Positions 19,212-28,003 of a stretch of DNA of 61,769 nt are shown piece by piece (positions within the stretch are counted from its first letter, which is position 1; the number at the start of each line of letters is the position of its first letter). The stretch is from Arthrobacter sp. Leaf69 (GTDB lineage: Bacteria; Actinomycetota; Actinomycetes; Actinomycetales; Micrococcaceae). Both the position numbers and the translations under genes were made by a program. Under the pieces are notes generated by a model that was not told the DNA's origin, made no database searches, and saw nothing but the letters and a program-made list of their open reading frames with translations. The stretch lies in NCBI RefSeq assembly GCF_001422645.1, contig NZ_LMLR01000001.1:5492-67260 (forward strand). Direction: 5' to 3'.

Positions 19212-19371
19212 GTGGTGAGTCTACGGGCGGACATCACGTCCACAGTGCAGGCGGTCACCTCGAGAGCGTCCCGGGGCGTCCCAGGGCCGCCCCCCCGGCA
19301 TGGGTCCGCAGCCTGCGCCTGCGGGACGTTAGGCCCTAGACCGCGGAAACCGTGGAGCGGAGTCTGGGCTC

Positions 19372-19863
19372 ATGACCGAAGCGAATCCGGAAAAGACGCC
19401 GGAGATCAAATCCACCCGACTCGAGGAACAGCCCACCGCGGTCCTGCGCGAAACGGTGCCGATGAACGCACTGAAGGAGTTCTTTGGCCGCGCCTACCAG
19501 GCCGTGATGGCGGCAGCCGAGCAGCAGCAGGTCCAGCTGGCCGGACCGCCTTTCGCCCTGTACCACGGGATGCCGACCGACGTCGTGGACGTGGAGGCGG
19601 GCTTTCCGGTGGCGGCGCCGCTTCCGTGGCCCGGTGACCACGGGGGAGTGACAGCGGGATCCCTTCCCGCCGGCCGCGCCATGGAAGCCATGCATGTGGG
19701 GCCCTACGAGAAGCTCCCCGAAACGTACAAAGCCATCACGGGGAAGATGCAGGCCGCGGGGCTGACCCCGGGGAACGTGATGTGGGAGTACTACCTCACG
19801 GACCCGGCCGCCGAACCCGATCCGGGAGCCTGGAAGACACTCGTCGTCTGGCCGGTGGCGTGA
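19372..19863 (+). CDS. GyrI-like/AraC effector-binding domain protein
   Basis: A 163-residue stand-alone GyrI-like small-molecule-binding protein. Diagnostic stretches are FALYHGMPTDVVDVEAGFPV, the central AMEAMHVGPYEKLPETYKAI and the terminal MWEYYLTDPAAEPDPGAWKTLVVWPV. There is no DNA-binding domain. Such proteins bind, and some hydrolyse, hydrophobic or cationic compounds; the ligand here is unknown. Confidence 0.85.
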   Translation: MTEANPEKTPEIKSTRLEEQPTAVLRETVPMNALKEFFGRAYQAVMAAAEQQQVQLAGPPFALYHGMPTDVVDVEAGFPVAAPLPWPGDHGGVTAGSLPAGRAMEAMHVGPYEKLPETYKAITGKMQAAGLTPGNVMWEYYLTDPAAEPDPGAWKTLVVWPVA

Positions 19864-20005
19864 GGCGCGCGCGCAGCAGGGCGCGGCCCCGTGACGCAAA
19901 GTGTCAGTTTCACCACACTATTCTTCGGCTGCATGGATAATGTCCTAAACTGCTTCACTGAGGTGCCTGAAATGGCGCTGCGCAGCAACGAAAGTGAACC
20001 CCCAA

Positions 20006-20308
20006 ATGGCTACCGATTACGACGCACCACGCAAGACAGAAGAAGAGTCTCCCGCTGAGTCGCTGGAGGCCCTTCAGGCGTCCCGTGGCGGCGGCGCGCA
20101 GACCGCCGTTATCGACGTCGATGAGAACGACACGGCAGAAGGCATCGACCTTCCCGGTGCCGATCTCTCCGGCGAAGAACTGACGGTCATTGTTGTTCCC
20201 GAACAGTCCGACGAATTTACCTGCTCGTCCTGCTTCCTGGTCCGTCACCGGTCCCAGGTGGCCAAGGAAAAGAACGGCATGAAGTACTGCCGCGACTGCG
20301 AAGGCTAG
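20006..20308 (+). CDS. DUF4193 family protein
   Basis: A 100-residue acidic actinobacterial protein. The MATDYDAPRKT start (ATG 20006) and the C-terminal zinc-ribbon-like FTCSSCFLVRHRSQVAKEKNGMKYCRDCEG (four Cys as CxxC and CxxC) are typical of the family. The GTG at 19994 would add only four residues lacking similarity. Function unknown; zinc binding is inferred. Confidence 0.88.
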   Translation: MATDYDAPRKTEEESPAESLEALQASRGGGAQTAVIDVDENDTAEGIDLPGADLSGEELTVIVVPEQSDEFTCSSCFLVRHRSQVAKEKNGMKYCRDCEG

Positions 20309-20367
20309 GGGACCTTCCACCGCGCGCCGCCACTTCACAGCGCCACCACTTCGCAGCAATGCACCAC

Positions 20368-20401
20368 GAAGCGCCGGAACCCGCGAGGGGTCCGGCGCTT
20401 C
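20368..20401 (+). terminator. Terminator hairpin after DUF4193 gene
   Basis: GAAGCGCCGGAACCC (20368-20382) pairs with GGGGTCCGGCGCTTC (20387-20401) around a GCGA loop. The T-tract is poor. Confidence 0.65.
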
Positions 20402-20566
20402 GCCGTTCCACGACATGTCCCAACAGGAGGACGACGGCGGTGCAACCGTCCCGTAACCGGGCGCGGCGCAGCCTAACGGTTGGGCGCCGATGCCGGATTA
20501 CCCCTCGATTCGGCGAGGGAACGCTCCTATTCTGGAGCTATCTCAACTCTTGAGGGGGCAGCCCAA

Positions 20567-21112
20567 ATGAAGACGTTCCGGGTGTGGTTTATCGCAATCA
20601 TGCTGGCGGTTGCATCCGGGCTGGTGGCGCCCGGTCCCGCATCGGCGGCTCCCTACTGCGGGCTGGTGTGGGGATCGCTGGTCAAGTCGAATCCCGCCAT
20701 GAGCCAGGCCCAGGTGACTAACGTAAGGACCGGCCAGCACTACTGCTTCGACCGGCTGGTCATCGACCTCAACGGGCGCGTTGGCGGCTACACCGTCCGC
20801 TACGTTCCGCAGGTAACGCAGGACGGTTCCGGATTGCCGGTCCCGCTGCGGGGCCAGGCGTTTATCCAGGTCACAGTCAACGACCCGGCGTACGACCAGA
20901 ACGGCAAGTCCACCTACAACCCGGGAAACCGTAAGGAACTGACGAACGTCACGGGCTACCAGACGTTCCGGCAGGTGGCGTGGGCAGGAAGTTTCGAAGG
21001 GTATTCCAGCCTCGGCATCGGGGTCCGGGCCCGGCTGCCGTTCCGGGTGTTCGCCCTGGAGGGACCGGCGGCAGGCTCACGTCTGGTGATCGACGTCGCG
21101 CATTTCTGGTGA
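20567..21112 (+). CDS. Secreted AMIN-like domain protein
   Basis: A 181-residue exported protein: signal peptide with cleavage after PASA (residues ~23-26), then a beta-rich domain resembling the AMIN-like family of actinobacteria (HYCFDRLVIDLNGRVGGYTVRYVPQV, ending SRLVIDVAHFW). ATG 20567 follows TTGAGGGGG at good spacing. It has no lipobox, so it is released or loosely wall-bound. It lies just before the flagellar cluster but nothing ties it to motility. Confidence 0.8.
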   Translation: MKTFRVWFIAIMLAVASGLVAPGPASAAPYCGLVWGSLVKSNPAMSQAQVTNVRTGQHYCFDRLVIDLNGRVGGYTVRYVPQVTQDGSGLPVPLRGQAFIQVTVNDPAYDQNGKSTYNPGNRKELTNVTGYQTFRQVAWAGSFEGYSSLGIGVRARLPFRVFALEGPAAGSRLVIDVAHFW

Positions 21113-21133
21113 GGCCTGGCACCGGCGGGATCG

Positions 21134-21541
21134 CTAGAGCGAGTTAAGGTCCGCCCGGAGCGGGTACTCCCGGCCGTCCAGGACCAGCTGGGCGCAGCGG
21201 CGGGTTGCCGGGTTCAGCACGATCGGGGCCATGAGGTTCACCGTGGTGGCTTTGGGGGAGTGGTTGAGCACCACCAGCATCTGGAGGTCCTGGTCCTGCT
21301 CAAGTTCCAGGGCCTGCAATGTGGCCGCTGGAACCGGCGGGGCGTAGCCCGGCACAAACACGGCGGCGTCGGCGAGGAACAGGCGTACGGGGCTGGGAGA
21401 ACCGGCCTCAAGGGCATAGAGACCGGTGGCGCCTTCGACGCTGCGCAGAGTGAAGTCATGTGCGTTCTCAAGACCCGGCATGGGCGCGGTGAACGTCACG
21501 GGGGTGGTGGTGACGGGGAGATCGGCCACAGGCGTGTTCAC
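21134..21541 (-). CDS. fliW: Flagellar assembly factor FliW
   Basis: A 135-residue FliW. Typical parts are FTAPMPGLENAHDFTL, LMVVLNHSPKATTVNLMAPIVLNPATRRCAQLVLDGREYPLRADL. In other bacteria FliW binds flagellin and, when free, binds CsrA and relieves CsrA repression of flagellin translation. Start GTG 21541 overlaps the flgL stop (GTGA). It is the last gene of flgN-flgK-flgL-fliW. With csrA at 50364 and the fliC leader at 24565 it completes the feedback circuit. Confidence 0.92.
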   Translation of the reverse strand: MNTPVADLPVTTTPVTFTAPMPGLENAHDFTLRSVEGATGLYALEAGSPSPVRLFLADAAVFVPGYAPPVPAATLQALELEQDQDLQMLVVLNHSPKATTVNLMAPIVLNPATRRCAQLVLDGREYPLRADLNSL

Positions 21542-22425
21542 CGCAGGAAGTCCATCAGCGTGGGCTGCAGGACCCGCGCCGTGGCGGCCAGGGCAACCTG
21601 GTAGTTGGTCTCCTGAAGCTTCAGGTCCATGATGACGCTGCCGAGATCTGCCTTTTCAATGCCGGTCCGCTGGGCATCCAAGGTGGCCTCCAATTCTGTG
21701 TTGACGGTGCCGGCACGTTCCAGCTGCGCCTGGCGTGTACCTATCTCAGCACGTCCGTTGACGATGTTCTTAAACGATGTCTCAAGGGGAGCCAGCTGCG
21801 AGGTGATGTCCCCGCCGCTGCGGAGTTGCGCGGCGATATTGGCCACCGTGGCGAAGACGGAGCCGGCATCGCTGCCGAAGATCGCTCCGCCGTCGGCGTC
21901 GACCCGGACCGTCTGGGTGGCGCTGATGCGCCGTTCCACCGGGCTGATGCCGGCGCCCTGGAACACGGGCGGCGTCGCGGAGCTGAAGGCCGTGGCGGCA
22001 TCGGAACTGCCGGCGAAGATGTTCCGGCCCAGGTGCTTGCTGTTGGCGACCGAGACAAGATCCTTGTTCAGGGCCTCCAGTTCGAGGGCGATGGCGTCCT
22101 TGCCCGACTGGTTCAGCGAGCCGTTGCCGGCCAGCACGGTGAGGTCCTTGATGCGGTGCATCACGTTGGTTGCCTGCTCCAGTGCGGAGTCAGCGGCGGT
22201 GAGCCACGTGTTGCCGTCGTCGATGTTCCGGCCGTACTGCGCCGTGGCGGCGAGCAAGGAACGGGTTTCGAGCGCCTTGGCCGTAGCGGCGGGATCGTCC
22301 GAGGGGCGGGAGATTTTGTTGAGCGTGGTGGCTTTGTCCTGCAGCTCGGACAGCCGGGCCTGCTGGGTCTGCAGGGTCCGCTGGGCGTTCGCGCTCATGG
22401 TCAGGTTTGTGACGCGGTTCAGCAT
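21538..22425 (-). CDS. flgL: Flagellar hook-filament junction protein FlgL
   Basis: A 295-residue flagellin-related protein (HAP3). The N-terminal coiled region MLNRVTNLTMSANAQRTLQTQQARLSELQDKATTLNKISRPSDDPAATAKAL and the C-terminal helix SVIMDLKLQETNYQVALAATARVLQPTLMDFLR are characteristic. It joins hook and filament with FlgK. It overlaps fliW by 4 nt and follows flgK by 4 nt. Confidence 0.95.
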   Translation of the reverse strand: MLNRVTNLTMSANAQRTLQTQQARLSELQDKATTLNKISRPSDDPAATAKALETRSLLAATAQYGRNIDDGNTWLTAADSALEQATNVMHRIKDLTVLAGNGSLNQSGKDAIALELEALNKDLVSVANSKHLGRNIFAGSSDAATAFSSATPPVFQGAGISPVERRISATQTVRVDADGGAIFGSDAGSVFATVANIAAQLRSGGDITSQLAPLETSFKNIVNGRAEIGTRQAQLERAGTVNTELEATLDAQRTGIEKADLGSVIMDLKLQETNYQVALAATARVLQPTLMDFLR

Positions 22426-22429
22426 GTGG

Positions 22430-23842
22430 CTACCTTCCTACCAATCCGGTGCGGTTGATCAGGACGTCCAGGGCTTCGTCGACGGCGGTCATCACCCGGG
22501 CCGCGGCCTGGTAGGCGTGCTGGTTGGTGAGCAGGCTGACGTTTTCTTCATCCAGGCTCACGGATGACTGCGAGGCCCGGCTGGTCCGGGCGGAAGCCTG
22601 GGCTGCATCGGTGAGCGACTCGTGCTGCTGGGCTGCGCGGGACTGCACCCCGATGTTCGTGACGATCCCTGACCAGACTTTGTCCGGGGAGTTCGCACCG
22701 GTGCCGAGCTGCGAGATCTTGTCCGCGATGCTGGTGTCCAGGGCGCCGCCCGTTGAAGATTTGAGGGCGATATTTGCGGTGCTTGTGGGGCCGGCGATGC
22801 TCAGTGCGGCGGGTCCTGTGCCGGTGGTGAAGAAGTTGACGCCCTGGACGCCGGCGCCCGTGACACCATCCTTATGGACGAAATTGACCGCCGTGGCGAG
22901 GGCGGTCGCGAACCTGTTGTAGGACTCGGCTGCCTCGGCGATGGGGCCTCCGGATCCTCCGGAAGCGGGTGCCAGCACGGAGAGGGCGCCGGCGAGTTCG
23001 CCGCCGTCGAGTGCTGCCGTGCCGCCGGGGTTGGTCCACTCGACGCGCGGGGCGTCGGTAGCGGCGTCGGCCATGGCCGTCGCCCCGGCCAGCTTAAGCG
23101 TCCGGACGGAGCCGCCGGTCACCAGGGCGTTGCCGCCCACAAGGACGTCCACGGTGCCGTCGGGCTGTTCGCGGACGGTGCCGCCGGCGAGGCCGGCGAT
23201 CTGGTCCGTGAGCTTGGCACGGGCGTCGATCAGCTCGTTGGCCGATCCGCCGGCCGCGAGCGTCGAGCGGATCGTCGTGTTGTAGGACGCTACCTGCGCG
23301 GCTGCCGCGTTGACGGCTGTCACCGCGTCCAGCGCCTCGCTGCGGACACCGCTCCACTGCGAGTCGAGGGCCTTGTAGGCGGAGGAAATCTTGTCCGTCA
23401 CGGAGTTGGCGGCGGTCAGGAGCAGCCCCTTGGGCCCGGACTCCGTGGGCTGGTTGGCGGCGCCCTGCCACGCGGACCAGAAACCGTGCAGCGCATTCGA
23501 AATACCGTTGTCGCCCGGTTCCTGCAGGATGCCCTCGATGCCCTGCAGCGCCGAGGAACGGACAGTGGCGTAGCCGGCCTGCGCGCCCGCCGAGCGGACA
23601 CCGGCGTCGAGGAAGCTGCTGCCGAGCCGTGAGATGGCGTTCACGGACACACCCTGGCCGGGTTGCAAGGCTCCGCCGCTGAAGAGTCCACGGGCCGGCG
23701 CTGCCAGGGAAGACTGATCGACGCGTTGCCGGGTGTAGCCCTCGGTGGCGGCGTTGGCGATGTTCTGCCCGGCCACGTTCATGCCCTGCTGGGCTGCGGT
23801 CAGCCCGCGGTAGGCGGTGTTCAGGGCGCCGAAGGTGCTCAT
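22430..23842 (-). CDS. flgK: Flagellar hook-associated protein FlgK
   Basis: A 470-residue HAP1. The N-terminus MSTFGALNTAYRGLTAAQQGMNVAGQNIANAATEGYTRQRV has the rod/hook signature, and the C-terminus SLDEENVSLLTNQHAYQAAARVMTAVDEALDVLINRTGLVGR is typical. It is the first hook-filament adaptor, exported by the flagellar secretion system with FlgN as chaperone. ATG 23842 is 10 nt from the flgN stop. Confidence 0.95.
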   Translation of the reverse strand: MSTFGALNTAYRGLTAAQQGMNVAGQNIANAATEGYTRQRVDQSSLAAPARGLFSGGALQPGQGVSVNAISRLGSSFLDAGVRSAGAQAGYATVRSSALQGIEGILQEPGDNGISNALHGFWSAWQGAANQPTESGPKGLLLTAANSVTDKISSAYKALDSQWSGVRSEALDAVTAVNAAAAQVASYNTTIRSTLAAGGSANELIDARAKLTDQIAGLAGGTVREQPDGTVDVLVGGNALVTGGSVRTLKLAGATAMADAATDAPRVEWTNPGGTAALDGGELAGALSVLAPASGGSGGPIAEAAESYNRFATALATAVNFVHKDGVTGAGVQGVNFFTTGTGPAALSIAGPTSTANIALKSSTGGALDTSIADKISQLGTGANSPDKVWSGIVTNIGVQSRAAQQHESLTDAAQASARTSRASQSSVSLDEENVSLLTNQHAYQAAARVMTAVDEALDVLINRTGLVGR

Positions 23843-23852
23843 GGTGGCTTCC

Positions 23853-24335
23853 TTAGAATTGCTTGTCGAAGATGCGGGAGGCGGCGGTGTCCCCGGTCTT
23901 GCCGTGAGCGTCGTAGGTGCCCGCCGCGGGACGCAGATCCGCCAGCGACTCCTGGGTGGAGCGGACGGCGGTGCGCAGGTACTGCTCGTTGGAGTCGCGC
24001 AGTTCCTTGATCAGGGCGGTCTGGCGGGTCAGCGCGGCGAGGTGCGCGGTGAGGATCTCGGCCCAGGCGCCTTCCGGAGCCGCCGCGGCCAGTTCCGCCA
24101 GGGACGCGTCCGTGGGGAGGCCCCAGACCTCGGCAACGACGGCGGCCTCGATGGTGCGCGCCAGGCTCGCCTGGGCGAGGTGCCCCAGGACCTGCTCGAC
24201 TTCCCGGGTGCCGTGGGGCAGCCAGCGGGATTTGCCCGAGGTAAGCAGCAGCTGCTCCTCCTCCAGCTTGAAGGTGAGAACGTCCAGGAGTTCACGCTCC
24301 CGCCACAGCAGGGCTGAAAGTTCGTGGATGGCCAT
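23853..24335 (-). CDS. flgN: FlgN-like export chaperone (copy 1)
   Basis: A 160-residue helical FlgN-family protein: MAIHELSALLWRERELLDVLTFKLEEEQLLLTSGKSRWLPHGTREVEQVL, a second long helix around AWAEILTAHLAALTRQTALIKELRDSNEQYLR. FlgN chaperones FlgK and FlgL, whose genes follow directly. ATG 24335 is chosen since upstream starts add sequence without similarity. A clear paralogue lies at 50697-51254, sharing AVVAEVWGLPTDASL-like and APEGAWAE-like segments. Confidence 0.88.
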   Translation of the reverse strand: MAIHELSALLWRERELLDVLTFKLEEEQLLLTSGKSRWLPHGTREVEQVLGHLAQASLARTIEAAVVAEVWGLPTDASLAELAAAAPEGAWAEILTAHLAALTRQTALIKELRDSNEQYLRTAVRSTQESLADLRPAAGTYDAHGKTGDTAASRIFDKQF

Positions 24336-24430
24336 GGTCCGGACGGCTCCCTCAAAGGTGACTAATGCGGTGGTGCCGGGCATGCAGTACATAAGGAGTC
24401 AGCTGCAGCCTTCAGCAGGGTTCGTAGAAA

Positions 24431-24457
24431 CTATCGGCAGGGGACTGGGATCCGTTA
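24431..24457 (-). promoter_or_regulatory. FliA-type promoter for flgN-flgK-flgL-fliW
   Basis: On the minus strand TAAC (24457-24454), 15 bp, GCCGATAG (24438-24431). It lies about 95 bp before the flgN start and has the same architecture as four other flagellar sites in the window. Confidence 0.8.
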
Positions 24458-24526
24458 GCGGGAATAAGGCTGATTACAGGCGAAATAGCAAGGAAAAGTG
24501 TTCGGAAAAGAATTTCGCAATTTTCC

Positions 24527-24553
24527 TTACGTGTGTATCGGAAAGGGCGATAA
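24527..24553 (+). promoter_or_regulatory. FliA-type promoter for fliC
   Basis: TTAC (24527-24530), 15 bp, GGCGATAA (24546-24553). Transcription would start near 24560, giving a leader of about 54 nt. The site is arranged divergently from the flgN promoter. Confidence 0.78.
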
Positions 24554-24564
24554 CTACTCCTGAA

Positions 24565-24607
24565 GGCCCACGGATGGGCCATCGCTTACAGTCCCACTCA
24601 CGGAGGA
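24565..24607 (+). promoter_or_regulatory. Probable CsrA-binding leader of fliC
   Basis: GGCCCA (24565-24570) and TGGGCC (24575-24580) form a 6-bp hairpin with tetraloop CGGA, presenting GGA exactly as CsrA prefers. A second ACGGAGG (24600-24606) is the ribosome binding site itself. Two GGA sites, one over the Shine-Dalgarno, are the classic form of CsrA translational repression; binding is inferred. Confidence 0.7.
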
Positions 24608-24613
24608 AACATC

Positions 24614-25459
24614 ATGGGCTTCGTTATCAATAACAACCTTGCGGCCAACAACTCGTACCGCAACCTCAACGCCACCCAGACGGACCTGTCCAAGTCCCTG
24701 GAAAAGCTGTCCACCGGCCTGCGCATCAACCGTGCAGCCGATGATGCAGCAGGCCTGTCCATCTCCGAGGGCCTGAAGTCACAGGTCACCGGATCGGCCC
24801 AGGCATCCCGGAACGCCCAGGACGGCATCAGCGTCATCCAGACGACTGAAGGCGCCCTGACCGAGGTCCACTCCATCCTGCAGCGCATGCGTGACCTCGC
24901 TGTCCAGGGTGCAAACGACACGAACAACGATGATGCCCGCGCAGCCATCAAGAAGGAAGCAGACTCCCTCGGCGAGGAGATGGGGCGCCTCACCGAGGCA
25001 ACCAACTTCAACGGCATCGACCTGCTCAAGGGCGGCTCACTGAGCATCCAGGTCGGTGCCGGCTCGGTTGCTGCCAACGACCAGATCACCGTCAACCTCG
25101 CTGACGTTGCCACGGACGTCGCAGGCCTTTCCGGTGCAGCGGGTGCTGGCGCGGTTGACTTCGACGTGACGGATGCAACTACTGCTGCCACGACGATCTC
25201 CTCCATCGACGACGCCATCAAGGCGATTTCGACTTCTCGCTCGGATCTGGGCGCGTCCCAGAACCGCCTCGAGCACGCTGTCAAGTCGCTGAACGTCGCC
25301 GGCGAAAACCTGTCTGCCGCTCAGTCCCGCATCGCCGACGTCGACATGGCTCAGGAAATGGTCAAGTTCACCAAGGCCAACATCCTGTCCCAGGCAGGCA
25401 CCGCAATGCTGGCCCAGGCAAACCAGTCCAGCCAGGGCGTTCTTTCGCTCCTGCGCTAA
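24614..25459 (+). CDS. fliC: Flagellin
   Basis: A 281-residue flagellin, the filament subunit. Conserved D0/D1 ends are clear: MGFVINNNLAANNSYRNLNATQTDLSKSLEKLSTGLRINRAADDAAGLSISEGLKSQ at the N-terminus, and ISTSRSDLGASQNRLEHAVKSLNVAGENLSAAQSRIADVDMAQEMVKFTKANILSQAGTAMLAQANQ...LLR at the C-terminus. The variable centre is short (residues ~140-195), so the filament should have little surface domain. It is monocistronic, with its own FliA-type promoter, a leader suited to CsrA control, and a terminator. Confidence 0.97.
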   Translation: MGFVINNNLAANNSYRNLNATQTDLSKSLEKLSTGLRINRAADDAAGLSISEGLKSQVTGSAQASRNAQDGISVIQTTEGALTEVHSILQRMRDLAVQGANDTNNDDARAAIKKEADSLGEEMGRLTEATNFNGIDLLKGGSLSIQVGAGSVAANDQITVNLADVATDVAGLSGAAGAGAVDFDVTDATTAATTISSIDDAIKAISTSRSDLGASQNRLEHAVKSLNVAGENLSAAQSRIADVDMAQEMVKFTKANILSQAGTAMLAQANQSSQGVLSLLR

Positions 25460-25543
25460 ACCGGTTTCCGGTGGCTCGGTAGTCCAGAAGTAGGGCTGCC
25501 ACCCTGATCGGACGAAGACTTAATCCCGATCAAGACACTGCGG

Positions 25544-25582
25544 AAGGGCCGGACGATGAGAGCAATCCATCGTCCGGCCCTT
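25544..25582 (+). terminator. fliC terminator hairpin
   Basis: AAGGGCCGGACGATG (25544-25558) and CATCGTCCGGCCCTT (25568-25582) are a perfect 15-bp inverted repeat with a 9-nt loop. The T-tract is minimal, so some readthrough into fliD is possible; no FliA-type promoter was seen before fliD. Confidence 0.75.
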
Positions 25583-25647
25583 ACGCGCAACATCTGAAGT
25601 TCCGAACACCAAGCACCAGCAGTCATGTGCGGCAATGAAAGGCAGCG

Positions 25648-26979
25648 ATGGGAATCTCACTCGACGGACTAGCCAGTGGGCTCGATACCACTGCCCTCAT
25701 CAGCTCCGTGATGCAGGTTGAGGCCATCCCGCAGACGCTGCTCAAGTACAAGTCCCAGGACCTCCAGTCCATGGTGTCCGCGCTGCAGGGCCTCAACAGC
25801 AAGGTGGCCGCGCTCGCCACCCAGGCCACCGCCGCCGCCAAGCCCGGCGCACTGGACCTCAACACCGCAACCACAACCAGCGACAAGGTCACCGCCACCC
25901 CCACGGCGGCCGCCAAGGCCGGATCCATCGACTTCCAGGTCACCAAGCTGGCCCAGACCCAGGTCACCGTCACACCCAAGGTCAACGCCGTAGTCGGCTG
26001 GCCGTACACCACCATGACCATCAACAGCGGTGGGCAGGCTTATACGATCGAGCCGCTCACGAGCAACCTCGACGACGTCGTGAAGTCCGTCAATGCGGCC
26101 GGAGCGGGCGTGACCGCCAGCAAGGTCGCCGTCGGCGCCGGCGAATACCGCCTGCAGTTCACCGCCACGAAGTCCGGCGAAGCCGGGGCCTTCACCATCA
26201 GCGATCCCGGCACCACGTTCACCGACGTCAAGGCTGCACAGGACGCCGAAATTTCCCTCTGGCCCGGCACCGCCGCAGCCCAGTCGGTGAAGTCCTCGAC
26301 GAACACCTTCACCGATCTCCTCCCGGGCGTGTCCATCACCGCCAAAGAAGTGACCGCCGCTCCCGTGACGCTCACCGTGGCCCGCGACGACGCCGGCATC
26401 ACCAAACTCGCGTCCGGGCTCGTCGAAGGTGTGAACAGCATCTTCTCCTACGTGGCCAGCAAAACCGCCGTCACCAGCACCACCAACACGAGCGGCACGT
26501 CGACCACTGCCGGCATCTTCGCCGGCGACAGCGCGGTGCGCTCCGTGAACCAGAACATCCTGTCCGCGGCCTCCTTGCCGGTGGGCACCCCGCCGCGGTC
26601 GCCGTCGGAAATCGGCATCAGCATCACCAAGACCGGCACCATGGAGTTTGACGAGAAGAAGTTCTCGGCAGCCCTCGCCGCCGACCCGGCCGGCACCGCC
26701 GCCAAGGTCCAGGAGATCGCCACGCGTGTTGCCGCGGCCGCGACCACGGCGTCCGACAAGTACGACGGCACGCTCACCAAGAAAATCACCGGCCAGCAAT
26801 CCGAAGTCCGTGACCTGGCCGACCGGATCAGCGATTGGGACACCCGGCTCGAATCCCGCAAGGCCACGCTGCAGCGCACCTACTCCGGTTTGGAAGTGGC
26901 CCTCAGCAACATGCAGGCGCAGCAGTCCTGGCTCACCGCCCAGCTGGGCGGCCTTTCTTCAGGAAGTAACTCAGCATGA
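25648..26979 (+). CDS. fliD: Flagellar filament cap FliD
   Basis: A 443-residue FliD (HAP2), the cap that folds flagellin at the filament tip. The N-terminus MGISLDGLASGLDTTALISSVMQVEAIPQTLLKYKSQDLQS and the C-terminal segment RISDWDTRLESRKATLQRTYSGLEVALSNMQAQQSWLTAQLGGLSSG are typical. ATG 25648 follows AAAGG. It overlaps fliS by 4 nt. Confidence 0.95.
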   Translation: MGISLDGLASGLDTTALISSVMQVEAIPQTLLKYKSQDLQSMVSALQGLNSKVAALATQATAAAKPGALDLNTATTTSDKVTATPTAAAKAGSIDFQVTKLAQTQVTVTPKVNAVVGWPYTTMTINSGGQAYTIEPLTSNLDDVVKSVNAAGAGVTASKVAVGAGEYRLQFTATKSGEAGAFTISDPGTTFTDVKAAQDAEISLWPGTAAAQSVKSSTNTFTDLLPGVSITAKEVTAAPVTLTVARDDAGITKLASGLVEGVNSIFSYVASKTAVTSTTNTSGTSTTAGIFAGDSAVRSVNQNILSAASLPVGTPPRSPSEIGISITKTGTMEFDEKKFSAALAADPAGTAAKVQEIATRVAAAATTASDKYDGTLTKKITGQQSEVRDLADRISDWDTRLESRKATLQRTYSGLEVALSNMQAQQSWLTAQLGGLSSGSNSA

Positions 26980-27512
26980 CCACCAGTTATGGCAACGGCT
27001 TCGGCAGTGCCGCCCAGCGGAACCAGTACCTCGCCGACTCCGTCCTCTCGGCGCCGCCGGCTCGCCTCCTCACCATGCTCTACGACCGGCTCCTGCTGGA
27101 CCTGGGCCGGGCCGAGAGCGCGCAGCAGTCGGCCAACTGGCCGGTCGCGTCGGAGAACCTCCTCCACGGCCAGGCCATCATCGCCGAGCTGATCTCCTCG
27201 CTCAAGACGGATGCCTGGGACGGCGCCGACGGTCTTCTGGGCCTCTACAACTACGCCTTCACCGCCCTGGTCAACGCAAACATCCAGCGCGATCCGGCAC
27301 TGACCCGCGAAGCCATTGAACTCCTGGAACCCCTGCGCCAGGCCTGGCATGAGGCCGCCGCCGCGGCTCCCGCGCCGTCGGCAGCCCCCGCAGCTGCTGC
27401 AACGGCGGGCTATGGAGCCGCCACAGCCTTCCCCGCCGCCACAGGGTTCTCCGCTGCCGGCGCCTGGAACACCCAGCCCGGAACAGGTGGCGGGAGTCTC
27501 GGCTTTGGGTAA
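26976..27512 (+). CDS. fliS: Flagellin export chaperone FliS
   Basis: A 178-residue FliS. The family core (residues ~14-128) is YLADSVLSAPPARLLTMLYDRLLLDLGRAESA, then LLHGQAIIAELISSL and NYAFTALVNANIQRD. An Ala/Gly/Pro tail of ~45 residues is extra compared with the usual ~130 residues. It binds the flagellin C-terminus before export. Confidence 0.93.
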   Translation: MTTSYGNGFGSAAQRNQYLADSVLSAPPARLLTMLYDRLLLDLGRAESAQQSANWPVASENLLHGQAIIAELISSLKTDAWDGADGLLGLYNYAFTALVNANIQRDPALTREAIELLEPLRQAWHEAAAAAPAPSAAPAAAATAGYGAATAFPAATGFSAAGAWNTQPGTGGGSLGFG

Positions 27513-27924
27513 CCACACGGAGGTGGAGACCGGCTTAGGGGGAGCCGGCATCCAGGACTCCGAATCCACCCCGCCGCCTCACACGGACACCGCCCTGGCG
27601 GCCTGGAATGCCATCCTGGATGTGCTGGAGATGGCCGTGGGCGCCGCCGAGCGCACACTGAAAGACCCGCTTGGCCCGCTCTCCGTCGCGCCCCAGTCGG
27701 GGGTTGAGCCCCTGCCCGAGAAACGCTGGCAGCCGCCGGTATCCCCGGGACCGCTTCCGGCGGGAGCCCGCCGCCGCGCGCTCGCATTGTCGGCCGCGCA
27801 GGAGCGCGTCGCCAGGAAGCTGGAAGAAGCCCGCATGGACGTCGCCAGGCAGCTGCACGCGGTCTCTTCCGTTCCCGGCGTCGGTGATCCCTCCGGAGCC
27901 ATCTACCTCGACGTCAACGGCTGA
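27487..27924 (+). CDS. Small helical protein in the fliT position
   Basis: The frame from GTG 27487 gives about 145 residues, overlapping the fliS end by 26 nt; the exact start is uncertain (GTG 27523 is another choice). It has one helix around TALAAWNAILDVLEMAVGAAERTLKD and a charged C-terminal helix RALALSAAQERVARKLEEARMDVARQLHAV. The place directly after fliS is where fliT chaperones or similar small genes often lie. I see no clear FliT similarity, so this is a hypothetical flagellar protein. Confidence 0.6.
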   Translation: MAGVSALGNHTEVETGLGGAGIQDSESTPPPHTDTALAAWNAILDVLEMAVGAAERTLKDPLGPLSVAPQSGVEPLPEKRWQPPVSPGPLPAGARRRALALSAAQERVARKLEEARMDVARQLHAVSSVPGVGDPSGAIYLDVNG

Positions 27925-28003
27925 CCGCCCCGGCAGGATACCCGGCGAGGGCCGGCAAAACACACAGCGAAGAAACCTGCAAAAAACCTTTCATACTTTC
28001 TGC

